This document shows, one piece after another, positions 15,906-23,493 of a stretch of DNA of 39,742 nt; position 1 is the stretch's first letter, and the number at the start of each line of letters is the position of its first letter. Source of the DNA: Elusimicrobiota bacterium (GTDB lineage: Bacteria > Elusimicrobiota > Elusimicrobia > UBA1565 > UBA9628). The stretch spans positions 1 through 39,742 of the forward strand of contig DAIDHI010000034.1 in assembly GCA_027452025.1 (NCBI GenBank), read 5' to 3'. The notes below the pieces were generated by a model, which made no database searches, was not told the DNA's origin, and saw nothing but the letters and a program-made list of their open reading frames with translations. A program made the translations under genes and the position numbers.

Positions 15906-16328
15906 ATGGAAGCGCGGGAATTCATGACGCCGCTCGTCGAAGCCGTGCTGGCGCACTTGCCGGTCCGGGAAGCCGCCCGACAGATGGCCGAGCATAATGT
16001 GGGCAGCCTGCTGGTGTGCGACACCGAGCGCTTGGTGGGAGTCATCACCGACCGCGACATCGTCCTGCGGGTCGTCGCGCGCGGGCTCGACGCCCAGGAC
16101 ACGAAAGTGCGCGACGTGATGACGGCCAAGCCCGTCTTCTGCCGCGAGGACGACGATGTGCGCGACGTCGCGCGGACCATGGCGGCCAAGCGCATACGCC
16201 GCATCCCCGTCATGAGCCGGAAAAACGGCATCGTCGGCGTGATCTCGCTCAGCGACCTTGCCCGCGCTCGCGAAGGGGCGGGGCTCGTCGGGGAAGTGCT
16301 GGAGTCGGCCGCGGCCAAGCGCGTCTAG
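15906..16328 (+). CDS. CBS-domain pair protein
   Basis: 140 residues made almost entirely of two CBS motifs: MTPLVEAVLAHLPVREAARQ to GVITDRDIVLRVVARG, then VMTAKPVFCREDDDVRDVAR to GVISLSDLARARE. This is a different CBS subtype from the three MLA(K/R)-type proteins in the window because it lacks the FY insert. The likely role is binding adenosine nucleotides as an energy or redox signal. AAGGAGG precedes the ATG. It is transcribed divergently from ppsA. Confidence 0.9.
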   Translation: MEAREFMTPLVEAVLAHLPVREAARQMAEHNVGSLLVCDTERLVGVITDRDIVLRVVARGLDAQDTKVRDVMTAKPVFCREDDDVRDVARTMAAKRIRRIPVMSRKNGIVGVISLSDLARAREGAGLVGEVLESAAAKRV

Positions 16329-16342
16329 GCCGAAAATGGGCC

Positions 16343-16371
16343 TTGCCGGCGGGGACAGTCCGTGTCATAAT
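16343..16371 (+). promoter_or_regulatory. Possible sigma-70 promoter of the exporter operon
   Basis: TTGCCG (16343-16348), 17 bp, then CATAAT (16366-16371). Transcription would start close to ATG 16389. No sigma-54-type site was seen before this operon. Confidence 0.45.
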
Positions 16372-16396
16372 TATACGGCAGTCCAGTTATGGCACG
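16361..16396 (+). promoter_or_regulatory. Candidate TetR operator (inverted repeat)
   Basis: CGTGTCATAA (16361-16370) and TTATGGCACG (16387-16396) are complementary at 9 of 10 positions across a 16-bp spacer. The repeat covers the predicted -10 box and the start codon of the TetR gene, a layout expected for autorepression. Confidence 0.5.
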
Positions 16397-17030
16397 ACCA
16401 TCGCGTTCGCTCGATCAGAAGCTGATAGACTCCGCCCGCGCGCTCCTGCCGCGCCGCGGCGTCTCGGGCTTGTCCGTCCGGCAGGTCTGCCGCCGCGCCG
16501 GCGTCAACCTCGGAATGTTCCACTACCACTTCAAGAGCAAGGATGCCTTTATCCGGCGGCTGCTCCAAGAGACGTACGACGACTTTTTCGTGACGTTCCG
16601 GGACGCCGCGGAAGGCCCGGGGGACGCGCGCGAGCGGCTGCGCCGGGTTTTGATCGCCTTCGCCCGCTTCGCCAGGGACCACCGCCCCTTCTACGCCCTC
16701 CTGGCCCGCGAACTGCTCAACGAGCAGAAGCAGTGCCTCGACTTCATCAGACGCAACTTCCCCCGGCACGCCTCGCTTTTGTTCGCGCTGCTCGACGAGT
16801 GCCGCCGCGAAGGCCTCGTCAGGCCGCTGCCCACGCCCATGCTCGGCGCCTTCGCCATGATGTCGATGGGCACGCCCAACATCCTGCTCGCCGCGCTCGA
16901 GCGGAGGCGGCCGCGCCGCGTGCGCGGCACGCCTTTTGCGCAATTCGTCCGGATGATGCTGTCGGACTCGGCCATCGAGGCCCGCGTCGACATGGTCCTA
17001 GCCGCGCTGGCCGCGCAGGGGCGGCCATGA
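16389..17030 (+). CDS. TetR-family regulator of the exporter operon
   Basis: 213 residues. The N-terminal helix-turn-helix is GVSGLSVRQVCRRAGVNLGM followed by FHYHFKSKDAFIRRLL, a canonical TetR DNA-binding domain. The ligand-binding C-terminal part (RPFYALLARELLNEQ) resembles the CecR/YbiH type of E. coli that heads the ybhGFSR operon. Its stop overlaps the next start (ATGA), so it is the first gene of a seven-gene operon and probably represses it in the absence of ligand. Confidence 0.9.
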   Translation: MARPSRSLDQKLIDSARALLPRRGVSGLSVRQVCRRAGVNLGMFHYHFKSKDAFIRRLLQETYDDFFVTFRDAAEGPGDARERLRRVLIAFARFARDHRPFYALLARELLNEQKQCLDFIRRNFPRHASLLFALLDECRREGLVRPLPTPMLGAFAMMSMGTPNILLAALERRRPRRVRGTPFAQFVRMMLSDSAIEARVDMVLAALAAQGRP

Positions 17031-18400
17031 TCGCGGCTTGGCTCGCTCTAGCCGCCGCGGCGGGGGCTCAGCCGGCCGCGCCGCCCCCCGCGTCCGCGCC
17101 CGCGCTCACGCTCAGCCTCGACCAGGCCGAGGCGGCCGCCTTCGCCCACTCCCCGATTTTGAAAGCGGCGGAAAGCGACCTGGCCTCGGCCCAGGCGCAA
17201 GCCGACGCGGAGCTCTCGCAGTTGGCGCCCCGCGTCACCGTCGACGGCTCCTATCAGTACCAAACCGAGGTCCCCAAGGTCGCCCTGGGACCCGCCGCTC
17301 CCGCCTTCCAATTCGGCGACCACAACTCCTACTCCATCGGACCGACGCTCTCCTACACCTTGTGGGACGAGGGCGGCCTGCTCAAGGCCTGGCGCAGCCA
17401 GAAGGCCCTGGCAGGCTCCCAGCAGGCCCAGCGCGACCTGCTGCGCCGCCAGGTGCGCCTCGTGACCCGGCTCGATTACTTCCAGGTCCAGCTCGCCTTG
17501 GAGCAGGAGCGGTCGCTGGTCGACTCGCTGCGGCTCGCCCAGGCGCAGTACGGCGACATCGACCATCGCTACCGCGCCGGCGCCGCCAGCCGCATCGATT
17601 GGCTGTCGGCGCACCAGCAGGTCCTCGACCGGCGGCGCGACCTGCTGGCCGCGCAATCCGACGTCTCTTCGGCGCTGCGCGCGCTCTTCGCGCAGACCGG
17701 CCGCGGCCAGGACCTCGACGTCTCGGCGCCCATGGACGCCCGCGTCCAGCTTCCCCTGCCCGAAGGAACGGCGCCCCCGACCGTTTCCGTGCGGCTCGAG
17801 CCGCTCGAGTCGGTCGAGGCCCGCCTCTCCGGAGCGTCGGCGGCCCCGCTCGATGAGGCGTATCCTCAGCTGCTGGTCTACTCCAAGCAGGCGCAGGCCC
17901 AGGAGCTGGCCGCCAAAAGCATCGCGGCGGGGCTTTGGCCGCGCGTTCAGCTCGCCTTCAAATCGGATTACCTTTATCCGAACGTCCCGCTGCTCGTGCC
18001 GGCCTGGCAGAACACCGCGGGCCTGACGGCGAGCGTGCCGATCTTCGAGCTCGGGCGGACGCGGCGCCAAGCCGAGGCTCAGCGCGCGCTGGCCGCCGCC
18101 AGCCGCCATCAGCAAGACGAAGCTTATGACGAGCTCTCGCGCGACTGGCACAAAGCGCGCGACCAGCTCGCGACTTTGCGCGGCGAGGAGGACCTCGACC
18201 GCCAGTCCGTCGACGAGACGGCCGAGATCGCCCGGCTGCGCTACGCGTCGTATCGCGACGGCGGCTCGACGATCCTCGACGTCGAGACCGCGGACACCAA
18301 TTCCGTCCTGGCGCGCGTGGCGGCCGCCAGGACCCGCACCCAGGTCCTCATCCAGCTCGCCACGCTCCAAAGCCTCTCCACAACCCAGGCCCGCCCATGA
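17027..18400 (+). CDS. TolC-like outer membrane efflux protein
   Basis: 457 residues with a short signal-like N-terminus (MIAAWLALAAAAGAQPAAPP) and the repeated helical pattern of outer membrane efflux proteins. Each half has an L..A...N/S.....A..... start (LSLDQAEAAAFAHSPILKAA; then YSKQAQAQELAAKSIAAGLW), long coiled coils and beta strands such as YSIGPTLSYTLWDEGG and LTASVPIFELG. It forms the outer-membrane channel of the exporter encoded downstream. Coupled by 4-bp overlaps to tetR and to the adaptor gene. Confidence 0.87.
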   Translation: MIAAWLALAAAAGAQPAAPPPASAPALTLSLDQAEAAAFAHSPILKAAESDLASAQAQADAELSQLAPRVTVDGSYQYQTEVPKVALGPAAPAFQFGDHNSYSIGPTLSYTLWDEGGLLKAWRSQKALAGSQQAQRDLLRRQVRLVTRLDYFQVQLALEQERSLVDSLRLAQAQYGDIDHRYRAGAASRIDWLSAHQQVLDRRRDLLAAQSDVSSALRALFAQTGRGQDLDVSAPMDARVQLPLPEGTAPPTVSVRLEPLESVEARLSGASAAPLDEAYPQLLVYSKQAQAQELAAKSIAAGLWPRVQLAFKSDYLYPNVPLLVPAWQNTAGLTASVPIFELGRTRRQAEAQRALAAASRHQQDEAYDELSRDWHKARDQLATLRGEEDLDRQSVDETAEIARLRYASYRDGGSTILDVETADTNSVLARVAAARTRTQVLIQLATLQSLSTTQARP

Positions 18401-19137
18401 ACAAGAAAAAGAAGATCATCGCCGCCGCCCTCGTCGCCCTCGCCGCCGCGCTCGCCGCCGCCAAGCTCGTGCTCTTGCGCAAGCCGTTTCTCTATGCCGG
18501 AACGCTCGAGGCGACGGACGTGGACCTCTCGTCGCGGCTGTCGTCGACCATCGCGCAGGTCGTGCCGCAGGAGGGAGACCGCGTCGCCCGCGGCGAGGTC
18601 GTCGTGCGGCTGACTTGCGACGACGTCAAGGTCGCCGCGCAGCTGGCCGACATCAACTACCGCAGGAGCCTGCGGCTCTTCAAGAACGGCACGATCTCTC
18701 CCGACCAGATGGACCAGGTCCAAAACAAGAAGGAGGATTCGGACGTGCGCCTGTCTTGGTGCGACATCGCCTCCCCGCTCGACGGGACCGTGCTCAGCCG
18801 CTACCACGAGCCGGGCGAGATGGTCGCTCCCGCCACCAAGCTCCTCACCCTCGCCAATATCAAGGACATCTGGGCCTATATCTACGTGCCGCAGCCGCTC
18901 GTCGCCCGGCTTTCCCCGGGCGAGAAGGTGACCGCCTACCTCCCGGAAATGGGCATGCGGCCTTTCCAGGGCACGATCATCAAGATCGACTCCGAGGCCG
19001 AGTTCACGCCCAAGAACGTCCAGACCCGCGCCGAGCGCGAGCGGCTGGTCTTCGGCGTCAAGATCAGCTTCCTCGGGTCCAACGACCAGGAGATCCTCAA
19101 GCCCGGCATGACCGTGGAGGTGGCCCTGCCCAAATGA
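18397..19137 (+). CDS. HlyD/YbhG-type periplasmic adaptor
   Basis: 246 residues. It has a Lys-rich start (MNKKKK), one membrane helix at residues 5-25, a biotinyl-lipoyl half-motif (GTLEATDVDLSSRLSSTIAQ to GDRVARGEVVVRL) and a very short hairpin around residues 75-110. The second lipoyl half (DIASPLDGTVLSRYHEPGEM) and a beta-barrel region with LKPGMTVEVAL follow. It is shorter than E. coli YbhG (about 330 residues) because the helical hairpin is reduced. It should bridge the inner-membrane ABC transporter and the TolC-like channel. Confidence 0.87.
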   Translation: MNKKKKIIAAALVALAAALAAAKLVLLRKPFLYAGTLEATDVDLSSRLSSTIAQVVPQEGDRVARGEVVVRLTCDDVKVAAQLADINYRRSLRLFKNGTISPDQMDQVQNKKEDSDVRLSWCDIASPLDGTVLSRYHEPGEMVAPATKLLTLANIKDIWAYIYVPQPLVARLSPGEKVTAYLPEMGMRPFQGTIIKIDSEAEFTPKNVQTRAERERLVFGVKISFLGSNDQEILKPGMTVEVALPK

Positions 19138-19871
19138 GCGCCGGCGTCTCGATTTCGGTCGCCGGCGTCGCCAAGGCCTTCCGGGCCTTTCCGGCCCTGC
19201 GCGGCGTGAGCCTTGAATTCGAGGCGGGGAAGATGCACGGCATCATCGGCCCCGAGGGATCGGGCAAGACGACCCTCCTGCGCATTCTCCTGGGGCTTCT
19301 GGCTCCCGCGCAGGGAACCATCTCCTATTTCGACGGCGGCCGGCCCGTCGCGCTGGAGGAGGTGCGGCCGCGCATCTCCTACATGCCCCAAACCCAGAGC
19401 CTCTACCCCGACCTTTCCATCGACGAGCACCTGGAGTTCTTCCGCGACCTCTACAGCTTGGCCCCCGACGCCTACGCGCAAAGGCGCGAGGAGCTCCTGG
19501 CCGTGACGCGGCTTTCCGAGTTCGTCGCGCGGCCGGCCGGGAAGCTCTCGGGGGGAATGTACAAGAAGCTCGGGCTCATGTGCGCCCTCCTGCGTTCGCC
19601 GCGCGTCATGATCCTGGACGAGCCCACCACCGGCGTCGACCCAATCAGCCGGCGCGAGCTCTGGGACCTACTCTACCGCCTGCTCGACCAGAACATCCTC
19701 ATCCTCGTGACCACGGCCTATCTCGACGAGGCGGAGCGCTGCTCCAAGGTCCATCTCATCGAAAGCGGCGTCGTCGTGGCGTCGGGCGAGCCGCGTCGCC
19801 TGCTGGAGGCCGAAAAGGCCGCAACCTTCGACGAGCTCTTCATCCGCCGGGCGGCGCAGAGGGCCCCGTGA
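19134..19871 (+). CDS. ABC transporter ATPase, YbhF N-terminal-half-like
   Basis: 245 residues from ATG 19134, overlapping the adaptor stop. Walker A is GPEGSGKTT, the signature is KLSGGMYKKLG and Walker B is VMILDEP. The H-loop histidine is replaced (TTAYLDEAE instead of TTHYLDEAE), as in the first nucleotide-binding half of YbhF, so this may be the non-hydrolysing or regulatory site of a heterodimer. In E. coli the two halves are fused; here they are separate genes. Confidence 0.88.
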   Translation: MSAGVSISVAGVAKAFRAFPALRGVSLEFEAGKMHGIIGPEGSGKTTLLRILLGLLAPAQGTISYFDGGRPVALEEVRPRISYMPQTQSLYPDLSIDEHLEFFRDLYSLAPDAYAQRREELLAVTRLSEFVARPAGKLSGGMYKKLGLMCALLRSPRVMILDEPTTGVDPISRRELWDLLYRLLDQNILILVTTAYLDEAERCSKVHLIESGVVVASGEPRRLLEAEKAATFDELFIRRAAQRAP

Positions 19872-20791
19872 GCGGCGAGCCCGCCGTTTCGGCGCGCGAG
19901 CTGGTCGTGCGCTACGGCGACTTCACCGCCGTCGACCGCATCTCCTTTTCCGTGCGCCGCGGGGAGATTTTCGGGTTCTTGGGCGCCAACGGCGCCGGCA
20001 AGACGACGACCATCCGCGTGCTGACCGGTCTCTTGCCGCCGACCTCGGGACTGGTTCGGGTCGCGGGCGCCGGCTACGAGAACGGCGAGCGCGCGATCAA
20101 GGAGAAGGTCGGCTACATGTCCCAGAAGTTCACGCTCTACAACGACCTGACGGTCGGCGAAAACCTGGACTTCATCGCAAGCCTGCGCAAGCTCGAGCCC
20201 GCCCTCTACGCGCGCCGCCGCGGGGAGCTGCTCGAGCTCATCTCCTTCAAGAAGGGATTGGACGCCACCGTCCAGGAGCTTTCCGGCGGGACCAAGCAGC
20301 AGGTCTCGCTGGCCGCGGCGATGCTGCACGACCCGGAGATCGTCTTTCTCGACGAGCCGACGGCGGGCGTGACGCCCGCGGGGCGCGACCGCTTTTGGCG
20401 GCTCATCAGGCGCGTCGCCGACGCCGGCAAGACCGTGTTCGTCACGACCCACTACATGGACGAGGCCGAGCAGTGCGGGCGCGTCGGGCTCATGCGCGAC
20501 GGCCGCCTCGTCGCCGTAGACAGTCCGGCCGGGCTCAAGAAGGCGGTGTTCCCCGAGCCGGTCTACGAGTTCGATCCCGTGGTCCCGCTCTCGTTTTCCG
20601 AGCTCTCGAGCTTCCGAGCGCACGAGGCGTTCTCCTTTTTCGAGTCCTACGGCCCGCGCTTCCACGCCGCCGCGGCGAGCGCCGAGGCCTGGGCGGCCTG
20701 GGCTCCCCGGCTCGAGAGGCAGTTCCGCATCCGGCCGATCGCGCCCTCCCTCGAGGACGTCTTCATCCGCGTCGTGGAGGGGCGACGGTGA
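19868..20791 (+). CDS. ABC transporter ATPase, YbhF C-terminal-half-like
   Basis: 307 residues from GTG 19868 (GTGA overlap). Walker A is GANGAGKTTT, the signature is ELSGGTKQQV, Walker B is IVFLDEP and the H-loop is intact (TTHYMDEAE). The D-loop Asp is replaced by Thr (AGVTPAGR where AGVDP is usual). After the ATPase core there is an extension of about 85 residues ending PSLEDVFIRVVEG, typical of ABC-2 drug/sodium exporters. It is presumably the active partner of the ATPase encoded upstream. Confidence 0.88.
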   Translation: MSGEPAVSARELVVRYGDFTAVDRISFSVRRGEIFGFLGANGAGKTTTIRVLTGLLPPTSGLVRVAGAGYENGERAIKEKVGYMSQKFTLYNDLTVGENLDFIASLRKLEPALYARRRGELLELISFKKGLDATVQELSGGTKQQVSLAAAMLHDPEIVFLDEPTAGVTPAGRDRFWRLIRRVADAGKTVFVTTHYMDEAEQCGRVGLMRDGRLVAVDSPAGLKKAVFPEPVYEFDPVVPLSFSELSSFRAHEAFSFFESYGPRFHAAAASAEAWAAWAPRLERQFRIRPIAPSLEDVFIRVVEGRR

Positions 20792-21900
20792 CCTTCGTCT
20801 GGAAGCGGGCCGCCGCCGTGGCCCGCAAGGAATGGTTCCACATCCGCCGCGATCCCTTCACCCTGGCCCTGGCGCTGGTTTTGCCGCTGGTGATGGTGGT
20901 GGTCTACGGCATCGCCATCGACTTCAACATCCAGGACGTGCGCCTGGCCGTCAGCGACTCCGACCAGTCGCAGGCGTCGCGCCGTCTCGTCGAAACCTTC
21001 GACAGCTCCCATTACTTCCGCGTCCAGCCGGCGCCCTCGCCGGCTTCGGCGCTCCAAGACGTCGTGGGAGAGCGCGACAAGGCGGCGCTCATCATCCCGC
21101 CCCGCTTCGAGAAGGACTTGCTCTCCGGGCGCGGCGCCCAGGCCCAGGTCCTCATCGACGGCGCCGACAACTCCACGGTCGGGCCGGTCTCCGACTACGT
21201 GGCGACGATCCAGACGCTGGCCTCCGAGCGCATCGTCGGGGCGGACATGACGCCGCCCTACCAGCTGCGCACCCGCTTCCTCTTCAACCCGGAGCTCAAC
21301 AGCCGCTGGTTCGTCATCCCGGGCCTGACCGTCGTCATCATGGCCATCCTTTCCATCTTCCTGACGGCGCTCACCGTGGCCCGGGAATGGGAGAACGGGT
21401 CCATGGAGCTGCTGCTCTCCACGCCCGTGGAGCCCATCGAGATCATCGTGGGCAAAGCCGCGCCCTACGCGGCGCTGGCGACGGTCTCCATCGCCTTCGT
21501 TTACGTCATCGCGCGCGCCGCCTTCGGAGTGCCCTTCAAAGGTCATCTCTGGGTCTTCGGCCTCGGCTGCGCGCTCTTCCTGTTCACCTATCTGGCGCAG
21601 GGGCTGCTCATCTCGGTGACGACGCGTCAGCAGACCCTCGCCATGCAGCTGTCGATGCTGACGGGCATGCTGCCCTCCAATCTCCTCTCCGGCTTCGTCT
21701 TCCCCGTCGCGAGCATGCCGGCGTTCTTCTGGTATTTCACGATGCTTTTGCCCGCGCGCTGGTTCATGGTCATCGCGCGCCACACGTTCCTGGAAGGCTC
21801 GAGCCTCGCCCAACTGGCCGTCCCCTTCGCCGCGCTCGCCATCTCCTGCGCGGCCATGGTCGGCCTCGCCGCGCGCAGCTTCAAGAGGACGCTCGAATGA
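20788..21900 (+). CDS. ABC-2 type permease (YbhS-like)
   Basis: 370 residues from GTG 20788. The N-terminal ARKEWFHIRRDPFTLALAL motif precedes the first membrane helix. A large periplasmic domain spans about residues 50-170, with five C-terminal helices after LNSRWFVIPGLTVVIMAI. The EWENGSMELLLSTPVEPIEI segment is the conserved cytoplasmic ABC-2 motif. It forms the inner membrane pore with the permease that follows. Confidence 0.88.
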   Translation: MTFVWKRAAAVARKEWFHIRRDPFTLALALVLPLVMVVVYGIAIDFNIQDVRLAVSDSDQSQASRRLVETFDSSHYFRVQPAPSPASALQDVVGERDKAALIIPPRFEKDLLSGRGAQAQVLIDGADNSTVGPVSDYVATIQTLASERIVGADMTPPYQLRTRFLFNPELNSRWFVIPGLTVVIMAILSIFLTALTVAREWENGSMELLLSTPVEPIEIIVGKAAPYAALATVSIAFVYVIARAAFGVPFKGHLWVFGLGCALFLFTYLAQGLLISVTTRQQTLAMQLSMLTGMLPSNLLSGFVFPVASMPAFFWYFTMLLPARWFMVIARHTFLEGSSLAQLAVPFAALAISCAAMVGLAARSFKRTLE

Positions 21901-23006
21901 ACCGCACCCTGCGCGGCTTCATCAAGAAGGAGCTCATCCAGGCTCTGCGCGATCCCCGGATGAAATTCCTCCTCTTCGTCACGCCGATCGTCCAGATGAC
22001 GCTCTTCGGCGTCGCCATCTCCAACGAGGTCAAGAACATCCGCCTGGCGGCGTTCTTCGACTCGCGCGACACCGTCATGCGCGATGTCTACGTCCGGGCG
22101 ATCGCCGGGCGCTGGTTCATCCCTTCGGGCTACGCCGGCGAGCCGGCCGCCGACCCCGTGGAGCTCATCCGCTCCAGCAAGGCCGACGCGGTGCTGGTCG
22201 CGCCGCCCGAGGGCTTTACCCGGGAGCTCGGCCGCGGCGACGCCACCCTCCAACTGCTCATCGACGCCACCAACGTGACGCAAGCCCAGGCCGTGGAGGC
22301 CTACGTCAAGGCGATCGTCCAGGACACCCTGCGAACCGACGCCGGGATATCCCCTCCGAAGCCGCCGATCCGCTTCGACACGCGCGTGCTCTTCAATCCG
22401 TCGCTCAATACCGCGATCTTCATGGTGCCGGGCGTCATGACCATGCTCATGGTCCTGACCACGCTTGTCTTGACCCAGATCGCCATCGTGCGCGAAAAGG
22501 AGCTGGGCACCTTCGAGATGATGATCTCCGCTCCCGTCTCCAAGGCCGAGGTGATCTTCGGCAAGACCGTGCCCTACATCATCATCGGCATGACCAACCT
22601 GCCGCTGATCCTCTCGGTCGCCGTCTTCGTCTTCCACGTGCCCATGCGCGGCTCGCTATGGGCCCTGACCTTCGCCACGCTCGTCTTCGTGTGCACCACG
22701 GTGGCCATGGGGACCCTGATCTCGACGTTCTGCGCCAACCAGCAGCAGGCCAGCATGGGAGGCTTCCTGTTCATGTTCCCCGCCATCATGTTCTCCGGCA
22801 TCATCTTCCCGATCCAGAACATGCCCGAATCGGTGCGCTGGATGGCCTACATCGACCCCCTGGCGCATTACTTGAGCCTGCTGCGCAGCATCATGCTCAA
22901 GGGCGGCGACCCCCGCACGCTCGCCTCGCACATCGCGATCCTGCTTCTTCTGGCCGCGCTCAGCGGAGCCGTGAGCTTCAAGCGCTTCCACACGACGCTG
23001 TCCTGA
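21897..23006 (+). CDS. ABC-2 type permease (YbhR-like)
   Basis: 369 residues with the same topology as the preceding permease: IKKELIQALRDPRMKFLLF, a periplasmic domain, then MVPGVMTMLMVLTTLVLTQI. REKELGTFEMMISAPVSKAE is the conserved coupling motif. FSGIIFPIQNMPESVRWMAY is a typical re-entrant segment of multidrug ABC-2 permeases. It is the last gene of the exporter operon and converges with the CBS gene 20 bp later. The likely function is export of hydrophobic toxic compounds; the substrate is unknown. Confidence 0.88.
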   Translation: MNRTLRGFIKKELIQALRDPRMKFLLFVTPIVQMTLFGVAISNEVKNIRLAAFFDSRDTVMRDVYVRAIAGRWFIPSGYAGEPAADPVELIRSSKADAVLVAPPEGFTRELGRGDATLQLLIDATNVTQAQAVEAYVKAIVQDTLRTDAGISPPKPPIRFDTRVLFNPSLNTAIFMVPGVMTMLMVLTTLVLTQIAIVREKELGTFEMMISAPVSKAEVIFGKTVPYIIIGMTNLPLILSVAVFVFHVPMRGSLWALTFATLVFVCTTVAMGTLISTFCANQQQASMGGFLFMFPAIMFSGIIFPIQNMPESVRWMAYIDPLAHYLSLLRSIMLKGGDPRTLASHIAILLLLAALSGAVSFKRFHTTLS

Positions 23007-23026
23007 GACCGCCCGAGGGCCGCGGA

Positions 23027-23485
23027 TCAGGAGGGCTTGCGGCGGTCGAGCAGCGCGTTGAGCATGTCCATCGAAGTCACGATGCCGCAGAGGCGGCCAT
23101 GGCGCGTGATGACGATGCGGTGGATGTGCTTCTGGAGCATGCAGCGCGCCAACTCCTCGACGGGCGCGTCCTCGTCGGCGGACAGGACGGCCGGAGTCAT
23201 CAGGTCGCGGACGCGCGTCAGGTCGGGATCCTCGATCTGATAGCCGTTGGAGAAGGTCCATTCCTCCCCTTCTCGATAATAGCTCGGCACGGAGGCCCCG
23301 GGCGAGCGCTCTCGGTCGCGCCGGACGATGTCGGTCTGGGAGATCACGCCGACGACGTTGCCCTTGCGGTCGACGACGGGAGCTCCCGTGATCTTCCTGT
23401 CGATGAGCAGACGAGCGACCTCGCTGATCGTCTTGTCCGGCGTCACCGTGATGACTTTCCTGCGCATGATGTCCTTGGCCAGCAT
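23027..23485 (-). CDS. CBS-domain pair protein in the rpoN operon
   Basis: 152 residues from ATG 23485 (MLAKDIMRRKVITVTPDKTI), preceded by AGGAGG. Two CBS motifs flank a VPSYYREGEE insert, the same FY-type insert as in the proteins at 9600-10082 and 10093-10542. It begins 8 bp after the CoA-transferase gene ends, placing it third in the rpoN operon. It probably reports adenylate energy status. A longer open frame upstream re-reads the neighbouring gene. Confidence 0.88.
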   Translation of the reverse strand: MLAKDIMRRKVITVTPDKTISEVARLLIDRKITGAPVVDRKGNVVGVISQTDIVRRDRERSPGASVPSYYREGEEWTFSNGYQIEDPDLTRVRDLMTPAVLSADEDAPVEELARCMLQKHIHRIVITRHGRLCGIVTSMDMLNALLDRRKPS

Positions 23486-23493
23486 GAGACCTC

